Positions 9,174 to 19,200 of a DNA stretch of 64,000 nucleotides are shown piece after piece. The notes under the pieces were generated by a model that did no database searches, had not been told where the DNA came from, and saw only the letters and a program-made list of their open reading frames with translations. Source of the DNA: Cyanobacteria bacterium SBLK (lineage in GTDB: Bacteria > Cyanobacteriota > Cyanobacteriia > Cyanobacteriales > Spirulinaceae). Location of the stretch: assembly GCA_017746715.1 (NCBI GenBank), contig JAGHZQ010000080.1, forward strand, positions 185,014 through 249,013, read 5' to 3'. The position numbers and the translations under genes were made by a program. Numbering within the stretch: position 1 is the stretch's first letter; every line of letters starts with the position of its first letter.

Positions 9174-10358
9174 TCAGTGAATATCATTCAACGCACGAGC
9201 CAATCGTTCGATTTCCGGTAGGGATACCCCCGTATAAATCGGTAGGTATAGCAATTGCTGAAAAGCCCGTTTTGCCTCCGTAGGCGTCATTTCCGGGCGA
9301 TTCTCCGGTGCTTCAACGACGTACAGGCTCGAACCGCCGCGCGTGGCATCAAAACCGCGATCCCATAAATGGCGCATCAACCGTTCCGGATCGGGACAGA
9401 GAATGGGAAAGACCCAGTGAGTATGTTCGGATGCCTCGCTACCCGGTCGCTCGTAGGAAGGAATTAGGGCGATCGCTTGCTCTGCTAATTTCGTTCGTTG
9501 GCGAATTCTCTCGCGATTGAAACATTGCAAACGACGTGCTAAAAGCGCTAACAAAGCAGAACAAGGTCTTTGACGAATCCGTGCAAAGAAATCGTCGCTG
9601 GAAAATCCCCGGACGCTATTGCTAATGAGGCGATCGCAATCGATCCCCATCATCTGACAAACCCCTGTAAAAACCGTATAAGTTGCTCGGTAAGAAAGCA
9701 TCATTAACAGGGCATACTTGCAAAGGCGGAAGCAAAACTGCTGTTGACTTTGGATCGGCCATTGTTCTTGGCGATCGCGTACGGCTTGACAGAGGGAAGC
9801 ATCGCGAAAGTGCAAAACCCCGCCGCCGAGTGCCGTTGCCGTTTTGATCGAGCCAAAGCTAAACAGACTGATATCGCTTTGAGGATGACCGCGATAGTCC
9901 GTCCCGGTATAAGCCTGAGCGCAATCTTCGATAACGAGGAGTTGATGCGATCGCGCAAACTCCAAAATTGACTCCATCTTCATCCGACTTCCAAATAAAT
10001 GAGCGACGAGGATCGCTTTTGTGCGGGGAGTTACCGCTTTTGACAACGACTCCTGGAGCACGCTCAGGTGTCGCATATCGAGATCGAGGGGGATGGGGAC
10101 GAGACCGTACGCTTCAATAATTTGCGTCATTCCGCGAATGGTAATCGCCGAAACCAAAATCTCGCTTTCCGGCTCAAAATTGAGGGCGTGCAGGAGGGCA
10201 TCGAAGCCGCTACGCACGGATAAACAAGCGAGACTGGTTTCTTTTTGCAACCATTCAGGGGAGGATGCGATCGTGCTGGAATTTTCCAGACTCCAACAAG
10301 CCCTCATCCCAAACAGAATATCCAACCAACCAATATCGAGACGTTTGCGAGGAATCAC
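9174..10358 (-). CDS. DegT/DnrJ/EryC1/StrS-family PLP enzyme
   Basis: Fold-type I PLP-dependent enzyme of the DegT/StrS sugar-aminotransferase family. Visible landmarks are the early TSLACLSVRSGFDAL region where PLP phosphate binds, the VIEDCAQAY segment that supplies the Asp contacting the pyridine nitrogen, and the Schiff-base lysine in SFGSIKTATALGGG. The usual GEGG after the lysine is GGGV here, a change that makes a standard sugar aminotransferase role less sure. 394 residues is normal length. No sugar-nucleotide genes lie beside it; it is a single gene between the GST and the transporter. Substrate not predictable. Confidence 0.82.
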   Translation of the reverse strand: MIPRKRLDIGWLDILFGMRACWSLENSSTIASSPEWLQKETSLACLSVRSGFDALLHALNFEPESEILVSAITIRGMTQIIEAYGLVPIPLDLDMRHLSVLQESLSKAVTPRTKAILVAHLFGSRMKMESILEFARSHQLLVIEDCAQAYTGTDYRGHPQSDISLFSFGSIKTATALGGGVLHFRDASLCQAVRDRQEQWPIQSQQQFCFRLCKYALLMMLSYRATYTVFTGVCQMMGIDCDRLISNSVRGFSSDDFFARIRQRPCSALLALLARRLQCFNRERIRQRTKLAEQAIALIPSYERPGSEASEHTHWVFPILCPDPERLMRHLWDRGFDATRGGSSLYVVEAPENRPEMTPTEAKRAFQQLLYLPIYTGVSLPEIERLARALNDIH

Positions 10359-10508
10359 GAGTTAATTGCAACTTTTCATTGCTACAAGAGAGGGTAAAGT
10401 CTGTCGTTTTCGGCAATTTGCCGATACGAAGGTCATTTGGGATGCAATGGGTGATATCCCCTAATCGCGGTAAATATCTCTAGCAGGCATTCGTTTACAC
10501 TCCTCTTT

Positions 10509-12773
10509 TTAAGTTGTTGATTCTCCTAAGACTTCCTCAAAAGCAAAATCCGGAGCGGCAAGGACGAATAAGGTTGTAGGAAGACCGATCGCTCTAGATT
10601 GTAATTTTTCATAATAGCGAGTGAAAGAATCATCTGTCGGTCTAGCCATTCCTAAAAAGATGAGATCGGCATTTTCTGAAGAACTGTGGAGAATTTCATC
10701 AAAAGAGCGCCCTTCGGCAATCAAAACTTGCGGAAAAGCTGTAATGCGTAACTTGGCAATTAAAACTTCTAGATTCGTTTTAGCAGCGGCGGCGGCGGCA
10801 CTATTGGGCACCACTAAATTTAAATAAATTTTGGCTTTGCGCCAACTGATATTTTTACATAAAAGATAGGCCAGCAAGAGCATTAAACTCCCGTTGGCTT
10901 GCAGTCCCCCCCACCAAATATCGATGCGCGATCGCGCTCCAAAACCGCGATCGCCGTTCTCGCGTAAAATCACAATACTGCGCTTGGCACTGTGAATATC
11001 GCGGATCATCTGACAATAGCGATCGCGAATGTCTGCATTCTCGCTATCGCCTAAAACAATTGTATTCGGGACGACGGCACCCAAGCCGTAGGTTTCCACC
11101 AAGCGATAGGCGCCCTCAAAAGGATTATCCGCCGCGACCACCCGCACGAGAGCCTCTACGCTGCGACGTTCGAGATATTCTACGAGGGTGCGCTCGAGTT
11201 CTGCCTGTCGCGCCAAATCCCGAGATCCGCTTGGCAAAACGCTAGAAACGGTAATTAATCCTCGGTTGTGGGTGAATCCCTTGGCCAGTTCGATGAGAGA
11301 CCAACGCTTGCGAGGAATGCCGGAAAGAACGAGAACATTAGGCCGCCAATTTTTGGTATCTTCGGCATGACGAATTTGCAAGATTCCGATCCGCAGTAAT
11401 TCCATCCACAATCCTCGGCGCACGTCTCCCCATGTCGTGACTAACTCTCGCTGTTGCAACCAAAAATAAATTCCCAAGACGATCGCCGCCGCCACAACCG
11501 TCGCCACGGCATTAATGAGAAACATGACGGCCAAACATCCCACGGCTCCGAGAAGGGAGAAGACCCAATGCACGCGAAAGGTCGGGCGAAAGGAAGGACT
11601 TTGCAAAATACCCTCGATGCTGGCCGAAACATTGAGAACCATGTATGTCGTGAGGAAAAACATGGTTAAAACCGGAGCAATGAGATTCAAATCTCCGATG
11701 CACACTGCCGCGATCGCCACTCCCAAAGTCACGGCGGTACCGATGCGGGGTTCGTCTTCTTTGCCGCTTCCCTGTCCCAATACGCTCATCCAACGGGGCA
11801 AAACTCCATCCCTGGCCAATGCCTGCAACACTCGAGGCGCGCCTAAAATACTGCCGAGGGCACTGCTTAAGGTGGCTCCCCAAACCCCCCATAAAATCGT
11901 CGGTCCCCACAGTGCCATTTGTTTCATCACGAGGGAATCTTCAATCAGGGTAGCGGCATCGGCGCGAGTGGCAAGGAGGACGGGCAACCCCATATAAATC
12001 AGGTATCCCGTGGCGACGGCGGCTAATGTTCCCGTGGGGATGGATTTGGTGGGATCGCGCAAATCTCCCGATAAGGAAACTCCCGACATGATCCCCGTGA
12101 CGGCGGGGAAAAAGACGGCAAACACCACCCAAAAGGATTCCCCCTCTCCATTCCACCATTCGATCGCCGTGGGTTCGACGGGTTGGCCGAAGAGGAGGGA
12201 AATCAGAGAGAGGGCGATCGCGGCCATGATGAAATATTGGGCGCGAATGGCGAGACTGGCGGAAGTAAAGGCTAAAAAAGCAACGAAAATGGTCGTGATG
12301 AGGGCGACATAGGTTTGATCGAGGGCGGGAAAGGTTTTGACGATACTTTCGGCGAACCCGATGGTATAGAGGGCGACGGAGAGGGCTTGGGCAAAATAGA
12401 GGGGGATGCCTACTGCACCTCCAGTTTCAATACCCAGCGATCGGCTGATCATGTAGTACGCCCCGCCCACCCGGACGACGCGATCGGTCGCGATCGCGCT
12501 AACGGAGAGAGACGTTAAAAAAGTAATCGAGGTGGAAAGCGTAACGATCGCTAGAGTTCCCAATAACCCGACATTGCCGACAACCCAGCCGAAGCGAAGG
12601 TACATGATCACCCCTAAAATCGTCAGGACGGAGGGCGTATAGACTCCGCCAAACGTGCCCAAACCCTTTGGTTCTTGGTTGTTGGGGGGTTGTCCGCCTG
12701 CCCCGCCAGCCTTGAGCGAAGTCGAAGGGAGCTTTGCCGGGGTGGGGGTTGCAGGTTGTTGGCTATTAGTCAT
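10509..12773 (-). CDS. SLC12-type cation-chloride cotransporter / APC permease
   Basis: Integral membrane transporter of the amino acid-polyamine-cation superfamily that matches the SLC12 branch: GTFGGVYTPSVLTILGVIMY at the first helix and LSVSAIATDRVVRVGGAYYM at the third. About twelve hydrophobic segments occupy residues 45-460, and a long cytoplasmic C-terminal region of about 290 residues follows, with the SLC12-like NWRPNVLVLSG segment. The N terminus is Pro/Gln-rich and disordered. ATG at 12773 is chosen; a TTG four codons upstream is also in frame. The substrate (Cl- with K+ or Na+) is inferred from the family only. Confidence 0.88.
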   Translation of the reverse strand: MTNSQQPATPTPAKLPSTSLKAGGAGGQPPNNQEPKGLGTFGGVYTPSVLTILGVIMYLRFGWVVGNVGLLGTLAIVTLSTSITFLTSLSVSAIATDRVVRVGGAYYMISRSLGIETGGAVGIPLYFAQALSVALYTIGFAESIVKTFPALDQTYVALITTIFVAFLAFTSASLAIRAQYFIMAAIALSLISLLFGQPVEPTAIEWWNGEGESFWVVFAVFFPAVTGIMSGVSLSGDLRDPTKSIPTGTLAAVATGYLIYMGLPVLLATRADAATLIEDSLVMKQMALWGPTILWGVWGATLSSALGSILGAPRVLQALARDGVLPRWMSVLGQGSGKEDEPRIGTAVTLGVAIAAVCIGDLNLIAPVLTMFFLTTYMVLNVSASIEGILQSPSFRPTFRVHWVFSLLGAVGCLAVMFLINAVATVVAAAIVLGIYFWLQQRELVTTWGDVRRGLWMELLRIGILQIRHAEDTKNWRPNVLVLSGIPRKRWSLIELAKGFTHNRGLITVSSVLPSGSRDLARQAELERTLVEYLERRSVEALVRVVAADNPFEGAYRLVETYGLGAVVPNTIVLGDSENADIRDRYCQMIRDIHSAKRSIVILRENGDRGFGARSRIDIWWGGLQANGSLMLLLAYLLCKNISWRKAKIYLNLVVPNSAAAAAAKTNLEVLIAKLRITAFPQVLIAEGRSFDEILHSSSENADLIFLGMARPTDDSFTRYYEKLQSRAIGLPTTLFVLAAPDFAFEEVLGESTT

Positions 12774-12790
12774 TTCAATGAACAATTATC

Positions 12791-12811
12791 AATGATTAAT
12801 GATTAATGAAT
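12791..12811. repeat. Heptamer repeat (AATGATT)
   Basis: Two AATGATT units and one AATGAAT unit in tandem, in the gap between the transporter start and the small Cys-rich gene. Short STRR-like repeat. Confidence 0.6.
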
Positions 12812-12840
12812 CATGCCCATTGTCGATCGCGATCGCCAAT

Positions 12841-13047
12841 TCAGCTTAATTTTAAGGAATTAACGGGCACCTCATCCCAAGATTCTACCGTTCGCAGGCG
12901 AGCGATCCAACCTTCTTTTTTTTGCTCTGAAGAAAGATTATTGGTAAAAGACTCGTGGCAGGATTGGGCTTGTTCTTCATCGCAACAAGCAATACAGGCA
13001 TGAACCATACCCGATGGATCGATTTGTTCGTTTACCCAAATTGTCAT
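12841..13047 (-). CDS. Small Cys-rich conserved cyanobacterial protein
   Basis: 68 residues beginning MTIWVNEQIDPSGMVHAC. It has a CIACC cluster followed nine residues later by another Cys (CIACCDEEQAQSCHESF), which could bind a metal or form disulfides. I recognise the general pattern as a small cyanobacterial family without an established function. It is transcribed toward the SLC12 transporter (68 bp between its stop and that start codon) and divergently from the metallophosphoesterase. Codon use fits its surroundings. Confidence 0.65.
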   Translation of the reverse strand: MTIWVNEQIDPSGMVHACIACCDEEQAQSCHESFTNNLSSEQKKEGWIARLRTVESWDEVPVNSLKLS

Positions 13048-13210
13048 TTCAGTTATTGGTTATCAGTATTATTTCGGTCGCGTTGGCGAAACTTCGATCT
13101 TTGTAACAGTATGCCAGAAGAGGTTCTTTGAGGGGCGATCGCTGTGGCTTTCTGGGCAGAACTCTTGAGATTTTGGCTACGATCTTCATGGAACTCTAAA
13201 GAAAAAAGAA

Positions 13211-14077
13211 ATGAAGATATGCTTTCTCGGTGATATGCACGGTTGCATCTTTCACGCGCTTTTTCTTCTGGCATTGTCTCAACGCAAGCGGAAAGAACAA
13301 TACGATCTCATCATACAAGTCGGCGATCTGGGGATTTGGGCGGATCCGGCAAAGGCCGATGGGGCTACCCAGCGATTTGCACAAAAAAACCCAGAGCAAT
13401 TCGATTCTCAATATCTGATTCATCCCCAAGAGGAACACGTCCAATTTTTCCAAGTCGTTCAATCCTTATTACGAGTCCCTATCAGATTCATCAAAGGCAA
13501 TCATGAGGACTTCGAGGGGCTGCCTCGGGAAAGTCCCTTTGCGATCGATGAATTCGGGCTGTTTGAGTACGTTTTGGATGGCCGGGTCCTCGAATGGGGC
13601 GGCTCTCGTATTGGCTTTATGGGAGGATCTCACAATGCCAAAAAGCCGGAAGGTCGCCTAAATCCCTCGGCGATCGCGAAGTTCGTCGAGTTGAATCGAG
13701 GCCAGATCGATATTCTCGTCACCCATGACGCACCGTATAACGCCAGTTGCGGTTTTACCGGGCAAATCCAGGGATGCCAAGCAATTACTCAGATGGTTGA
13801 GGCGCTGCGTCCGCGAGTCCACGTCTTCGGACACTTACATAAAATACTCGCTCTCAACGCGATCGCAGATGTTGATTCTTATTGCGTCCCTTGTGTCGTC
13901 GATCCCGTGCGAGAAAAAAGAGATTTGGAACGGCAGGCTATTAAGTCCGGATGTCTCTTCATTCTCGATACAGACAATCAGAAAACTGAATTTGTCTCGG
14001 ATCGATGGCTGTCCGAGATCGATCGCAAGACAACAGTTGTCGAATGGACGAGAATTTTATCAGAAGAGCAATCTTAA
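13211..14077 (+). CDS. Calcineurin-like metallophosphoesterase
   Basis: Two-metal phosphoesterase. All the usual blocks are present in order: DMHG near the N terminus (D-x-H), GDLG, GNHEDF (GNHE), THDAP and a C-terminal GHLH. Length 288 residues, cytoplasmic, no signal peptide. Such enzymes act on nucleotides, RNA ends or phosphoproteins; nothing here fixes the substrate. It sits alone on the plus strand 135 bp ahead of a P-loop ATPase gene. Confidence 0.88.
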   Translation: MKICFLGDMHGCIFHALFLLALSQRKRKEQYDLIIQVGDLGIWADPAKADGATQRFAQKNPEQFDSQYLIHPQEEHVQFFQVVQSLLRVPIRFIKGNHEDFEGLPRESPFAIDEFGLFEYVLDGRVLEWGGSRIGFMGGSHNAKKPEGRLNPSAIAKFVELNRGQIDILVTHDAPYNASCGFTGQIQGCQAITQMVEALRPRVHVFGHLHKILALNAIADVDSYCVPCVVDPVREKRDLERQAIKSGCLFILDTDNQKTEFVSDRWLSEIDRKTTVVEWTRILSEEQS

Positions 14078-14211
14078 TTAACGTCAGCCCACTGCAAGCA
14101 GTATTGCGATCGTCTGCTAGAAGCAGCTGGCAGTTCTCTGAGGCTCTGTTAAGATAGGGGGCGAGGTTATCAAAAACACTGATAGCCGATCGCCAATAAC
14201 GGATAACTGAA

Positions 14212-15585
14212 ATGATAGATTTACGTGGTTTCTATCGGGTGACAAATCCCAGCCAAACCCTTGAGATTGCTAAGCCGGAAGACCGAAAATATTATATTAA
14301 TTTTTCCTCAGTGCGAGGAGTAGATCTCATTAAACGCTTGACCAAGCGAATTTCTTTCTTGTCGCCGGACGATCCCACTTGTACGCTGTTTACCGGACAT
14401 ATCGGCTGTGGAAAATCCACAGAACTCAAACACCTCAAGTTAGAGTTGGAAAAAAAAGACTTTCACGTCGTGTATTTCGAGTCTAGCGAAGATTTGGAAA
14501 TGACGGACGTGGATATTAGCGATGTTTTACTGGCGATCGCTCGTCGCTTGAGTCAGAGTTTAGAGGGAATCAGCATCGGACGACCGCAAACATTGATGGA
14601 GTTGTTACGGGAAGCGGGTAAAATTTTGTTTTCAGAGGTAGAAATCTTTCAATTTGAATCGGGTTTGCCCGCGATCGCCGGATTGCCAGAAGTTAAATTT
14701 TCTACCCGCAAGGCGGGAGAGTTTTCCCTTGAGTTGGGAATTGGTAAGATTACCGGGCGAGCTAAAAGCGATCCGAGGTTACGAGAACAGTTGAATCAAT
14801 ATTTAGGACCGCGAAAAATCCAATTGTTGGAGGCAATCAATCAGGAGTTGATCGAACCCGCGATCGCTAAATTAAAGCAGCAAAATAAGGCGGGTTTGGT
14901 GGTTATTGCGGATAATTTAGATCGCCTCGATCCGAGACAGAAACCGTGGAAGCGAGGACAACACGAATATTTGTTTGTGGATCAAGGAGAATATTTGACG
15001 CGTTTGGCTTGCCATATGATTTATACCATGCCGTTAGCCTTGAAATTTTCCAATGATTACGGGATGCTGACGCAACGGTTTGACGATCCTCAAGTTTTGC
15101 CGATGGTACCGGTCAAACATCGAGGCGATCGCGAAGATGAGGAGGGGATAAAACTCTTGCGACAGATGGTTTTAGTGAGGGCTTTTCCCGATCTGAGTCC
15201 GGAAGAACGCTTGCAAAAAATTGATACGATTTTTGAGAGTCCGGAGAGTCTGGATCGCTTGTGTCGGGCGAGTGGCGGTCACGTTCGGGATTTGCTGCGA
15301 TTACTCAATCGCTGGATTGAGGAAAGCGGAGAGTTTCCGTTAACGGGGAAGGCGTTGACGGATGTTATTCGAGAGCGTCAAAATATTGTCAAACAGGCGG
15401 TTTCTGATGAAGAATGGGATTTATTGCGGCGAGTGCAGCGAACGAAGAAGGTCAGCGATACAACGGGCTATCAGGCGCTGATTCGAAGTCGGTTCGTGTT
15501 TGAATATTGCGACAGTGAGGGGTTATCTTGGTTTGATGTCAATCCGTTATTGGCAGATGCGGAGGAATTAAGAATTAAGAATTAA
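14212..15585 (+). CDS. P-loop ATPase of AAA/KAP-like type
   Basis: 457 residues with a clear Walker A (GHIGCGKST, about residues 62-70) and a Walker B-like strand VVIADNLDRLDPR (about 231-243). The C-terminal half is helical with a winged-helix-like end. The type is common in cyanobacteria beside STAND/WD40 proteins, and here the 1861-residue STAND protein follows two small genes later. The last residues (ELRIKN) and the stop codon are encoded by a heptamer tandem repeat that continues downstream, so the original C terminus may have been altered by repeat growth. Function unknown; a signalling or conflict role is an inference. Confidence 0.75.
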   Translation: MIDLRGFYRVTNPSQTLEIAKPEDRKYYINFSSVRGVDLIKRLTKRISFLSPDDPTCTLFTGHIGCGKSTELKHLKLELEKKDFHVVYFESSEDLEMTDVDISDVLLAIARRLSQSLEGISIGRPQTLMELLREAGKILFSEVEIFQFESGLPAIAGLPEVKFSTRKAGEFSLELGIGKITGRAKSDPRLREQLNQYLGPRKIQLLEAINQELIEPAIAKLKQQNKAGLVVIADNLDRLDPRQKPWKRGQHEYLFVDQGEYLTRLACHMIYTMPLALKFSNDYGMLTQRFDDPQVLPMVPVKHRGDREDEEGIKLLRQMVLVRAFPDLSPEERLQKIDTIFESPESLDRLCRASGGHVRDLLRLLNRWIEESGEFPLTGKALTDVIRERQNIVKQAVSDEEWDLLRRVQRTKKVSDTTGYQALIRSRFVFEYCDSEGLSWFDVNPLLADAEELRIKN

Positions 15586-15611
15586 GAATTAAGAATTAAG
15601 AATTAAGAATT
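15565..15611 (+). repeat. Heptamer repeat (GAATTAA x6) overlapping a stop codon
   Basis: Six full GAATTAA units (15565-15606) plus a partial one. The third unit supplies the TAA stop of the upstream ATPase gene. The unit is the same, up to phase, as the AAGAATT repeat at 53182-53209. Confidence 0.9.
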
Positions 15612-15644
15612 CACCAGTTCAAAACTACGTCAATTCAAGCTCTG

Positions 15645-16010
15645 ATGCTTAACTCGATCCAACTTGAAGCCCGCTAAATCCTCGATACGCTTGCTTTTAC
15701 ACCTTTTGGACAATGTCAGCCTCTCAGCCGTAAGTTTGATACCATCCCAGCTAGAGTAGGCTTATACGCATTTCGGCATTCGTCTGAAGGATTGCTCTAC
15801 ATTGGCAAAGCCAAAAACCTGCGAGACAGATTGCGCGGGGGACATAAAGCGTTTTTGTGGGGTTGGCTCGATCGCTACGATCCGGATAACGTGCGAATTG
15901 CTTTTGTTACCCTCAACAACTGGCAAAAACCGGGGTTATTATATGAATTAGAAACCCTCATTTTACAAGCCTCCAATCCTCCCTATAACGTCAAAATCCC
16001 CAGAGAATGA
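15645..16010 (+). pseudogene. GIY-YIG nuclease-like gene with an in-frame stop
   Basis: A small GIY-YIG domain: GLYAF ... LLYIGKAKNLRDR ... LYELETLIL ... NPPYNV. The natural reading starts at ATG 15645 and reads MLNSIQLEAR, then TAA at 15675-15677, then ILDTLAFTPF and on through the domain in the same frame. Related proteins have continuous coding here, so a single sense codon seems to have become TAA. The first usable start after the stop is TTG at 15792, which would lose the GLY strand of the domain. Either the gene is dead, or a rare start restores a shortened product. It overlaps the next gene by ATGA. Confidence 0.75.
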
Positions 16011-16222
16011 TGACTCAAACTTTCACCCAACATCTTTCCCCAGAAGCGATCGATCGTTTTGTTGACGATCTGCCCGACTACATCAAAATTGCACTCTTGA
16101 AAAAGTCTAGCGAACTTGAATGTCCTCTGGAAGCAACGATTGAGATGGCGATCGCCAATTTCCTAGATGAAGAAGCATTAAGTTTTGAGGATTGTTTACT
16201 TTCTCAGCGCTTGCAAAAGTAA
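16007..16222 (+). CDS. Small acidic protein, unknown
   Basis: 71 residues, helical and acidic (LPDYIKIALLKKSS ... FLDEEALSFEDCLL). It starts on the stop of the GIY-YIG gene (ATGA overlap), so the two were translationally coupled, and it ends 15 bp before the big STAND gene. The pattern of a small helical partner might suggest an antitoxin-like role, but no DNA-binding motif is seen. Function not recognised. Confidence 0.6.
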   Translation: MMTQTFTQHLSPEAIDRFVDDLPDYIKIALLKKSSELECPLEATIEMAIANFLDEEALSFEDCLLSQRLQK

Positions 16223-16237
16223 TTTTAAATTGCGGTT

Positions 16238-19200
16238 ATGAGTCAGTCTGTTTTTGAAAAATTCGCTCGGGCGATCGCTCTTTCTCAAGGAGAGTTTAAA
16301 CTCTTTTTTGCCAAGTGTAATTCTTTGCAGTGGCGGGAAAGGGCGATCGCGGAAATTCGAGCGGTTTGTTCTGTGGAGATTGCGACTTTAACTCTCGATC
16401 CCCAAGAAACTCAGCTTTATCGCCGCATTGAGGCGGAGTTTGGGGGGCAATATCCCGAGGCGTTGATGGTGTTGGGGTTGGAGAAGAGCGATCGCTTGGA
16501 TGAGCTATTAGTACGGGCAAATCATGCTCGCGATGCCTATGTGAAAAATTTGCCGTTTCCTCTGATATTGTGGACGAGCGATCGCAGTCTCCATCGCTTG
16601 TATCGGGTGGCTGCGGATTTGGAGAGCGTGGGAACCGAACGAGATTTTCCCGTTCCCCCGGAGGTCTGGCGAGAGACAATCGCTCGCGAAGCGGAGAATA
16701 CTTTTGCAAGTTTGTTAGAGGAAGGAGCAACGCGGTTATTGGGCGGGACGAAGGTGGAGAGCGATCGCTTTTTACAGCAAGAACTTTACATCGCAGAAAA
16801 CGAACTAAAGACTTTAAATGAGAAAGCAAGGAATTTGGAAGGGGAAACAGGCAGGATGTCCGTTCCACAAGAGGTGAGACCGGAGGAGATTTTTTCGGAT
16901 TTAGCCTTTTTGTTGGGGCGAGAAAGCGGTTATTTGAGTGAAAAGACTCGATATTTTTATGAGGAAAGTTTGGCTTTGCGGGAAGGATTGGCGGCGAGCG
17001 ATCGCAAGGGAATCGTTTACTATTGTTTGGGGGATTGGTGGCGGGTGCAAACCTTTGTCTACCATCGGAAGGCAAAGCAGGCATGGGAAAAGGCGGAGGC
17101 GAATTTTGCCGGGGCGATCGTTCAGTTTCGGGCGATCGCTCGTGACGATCTCATCGCGAAGTTTATCAATGCTTGGGGGAATGCTCTCGAACATATTGAG
17201 AATTGGGATTCTTTAGCAGAAGTAGGCGAAGAGGCTTATCGACTCCATCAAAAATATCCCGACTCTTTTAAACAAGCAAGAGCCTGCGGTTTTTTAGCTG
17301 AGGTGGCACTAGCGCGATCGCAATGGGGAGAAGCTGAGGCGCGATCGCGGGAAGCGTTGGCAATTACGACAGATTCGCCGGAATTTGATAGCGATCGCGA
17401 GTACGTTTACCAAGCAGGTTACAAGTTTGCTTTGGCGAGGGCGCAACAGGGTAAAGGTGCGATTAAACAAGGGTTGGAGACGTTGGAAATTGCGCTGAAG
17501 GAGACTAATCCGCGTTATGAGTTAGAACTTTATATCAAAATTCTGCGGGCATTGCGAGATGGCTATTTTCAGCAGGGAGAATACGTGCAAGCATATCTTT
17601 ATAAACGCGATCGCCGAGATACAGAAGCTCAATTTGGCTGGCGGGGGTTTGTGGGGGCGAGTCGCGTACAACCCCGACAAGAGCAACAAATATTAGCGCA
17701 GTTAAAACGAGGAGAAACATCGTCGATCGCATCAGAAATCGAGGCATCAGGACGAATGTTCGATATCGAGAAATTGGTGGAACGAGTGGGGCGCACGGAT
17801 TGCAAAATAACGGTGATTCACGGTTCTTCTGGAGTGGGGAAAAGTTCGTTGATTAGTGGGGGATTGATTCCCGCTTTGCACGAAGTCAAAGCAGGGACGG
17901 AAAGCGATCGCATTTTGCCCATTTATTTACGTGCCTATCAAAATTGGGAAATAGAATTAGGAGAAGCGATCGGCATCTCCGGCTCCCCCCTTATCAAGGG
18001 GGGTTGGGGAGGATCCCACACTCTAATAAAGAACAAAAAAAGTAACAAAGAACAATCCTCGGAGATCCTCCCGGCTATCGCCTCCCCTCTTAATAAGGGG
18101 GGTTGGGAGCAATCGAATCATCCAATGGAGAGCGGAAAAAGCAACCCAGAACAGTCCTCAGATATGCCCTCAAATTCCGACTCCCCCCTTACAAAGGGGG
18201 GCTGGGGGGGATTCAACCCCTCCGAAATCCTCCAATACTTTCACCAATGCAAAGAAAATAAAATTCGTCCGGTCTTAATCTTCGATCAATTTGAGGAGTT
18301 TTTTATCAGTTATCCCCAGAAAAGCGATCGCGATCGCTTTTTCCAGTTTTTGGGAGAATGTTTGGCAATGCTGCTTCTGAAAGTCATCTTTTCCCTACGG
18401 GTAGATTCCCTGCATTTACTCCTAGATCGTCCCGGTTTGAACTGTATCAACGGGGAAATCTTAGGGCGAGACGTTCGCTATCCTCTCGGTAATTTTTCCC
18501 CGGAACAAGCACGGGATGTCATTGAGAGATTGACAGAGCGATCTCAGTTCCCTTTAGAATCCGAATTACTGGAAAAATTGGTGGCCGATTTAGCCGCAGA
18601 AATTCATGTCGTGCGCCCCATTGAGTTACAAATTGTCGGGGAACAGATGCAGCGAGAGGATATTCAATCCTTGGCAACTTATGAGGCAGCAGGGGGTAAA
18701 GAAATCCTGATCGAGCGTTATGTGACGGAGGTGGTGGACGATTGCGGAGAACCCAACCAACAGCTTGCAGATTGGGTTTTCTATTATCTCACTAATGAGA
18801 AAAGCCAGCGACCTTGGAAGACCGCGGCCGAGTTGGAGGAGGATTTAAAAGGATTGTGGAAAAGCGATCGGACCCAGTTAATGTTAGTGCTGAAAATTAT
18901 GGTGACTTCGGGTTTGGTAGTGGAGGCAGAGGACGAACTGGAAAACCGCTATCAGTTACTCCACGATTATTTGGTGGATTTGATTCGCGATCGCTACAAC
19001 CGCGAATCTCGTCGAGAAATGGAAGCATTGCGAAAGAAGAATCGCGAAGCAGAGAGACAGCGAGTTATTTTGCAACGATGGCTGACTTGCGGATCCGTTG
19101 CATCGGTGGCGATCTTTGCAGTTTTGACAGGTGTGAGTATTTTTCTAACGATAGAGGCTCAACGAAACGAACGAATCGCCAAAATTAAACAGTTCGCGGC

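Noticed and set aside
16296..17084. 262-residue open frame antisense to the STAND gene start
   Set aside because: Composition is Pro/Ser-rich and follows HIP1 sites; the sense frame carries the recognised protein.
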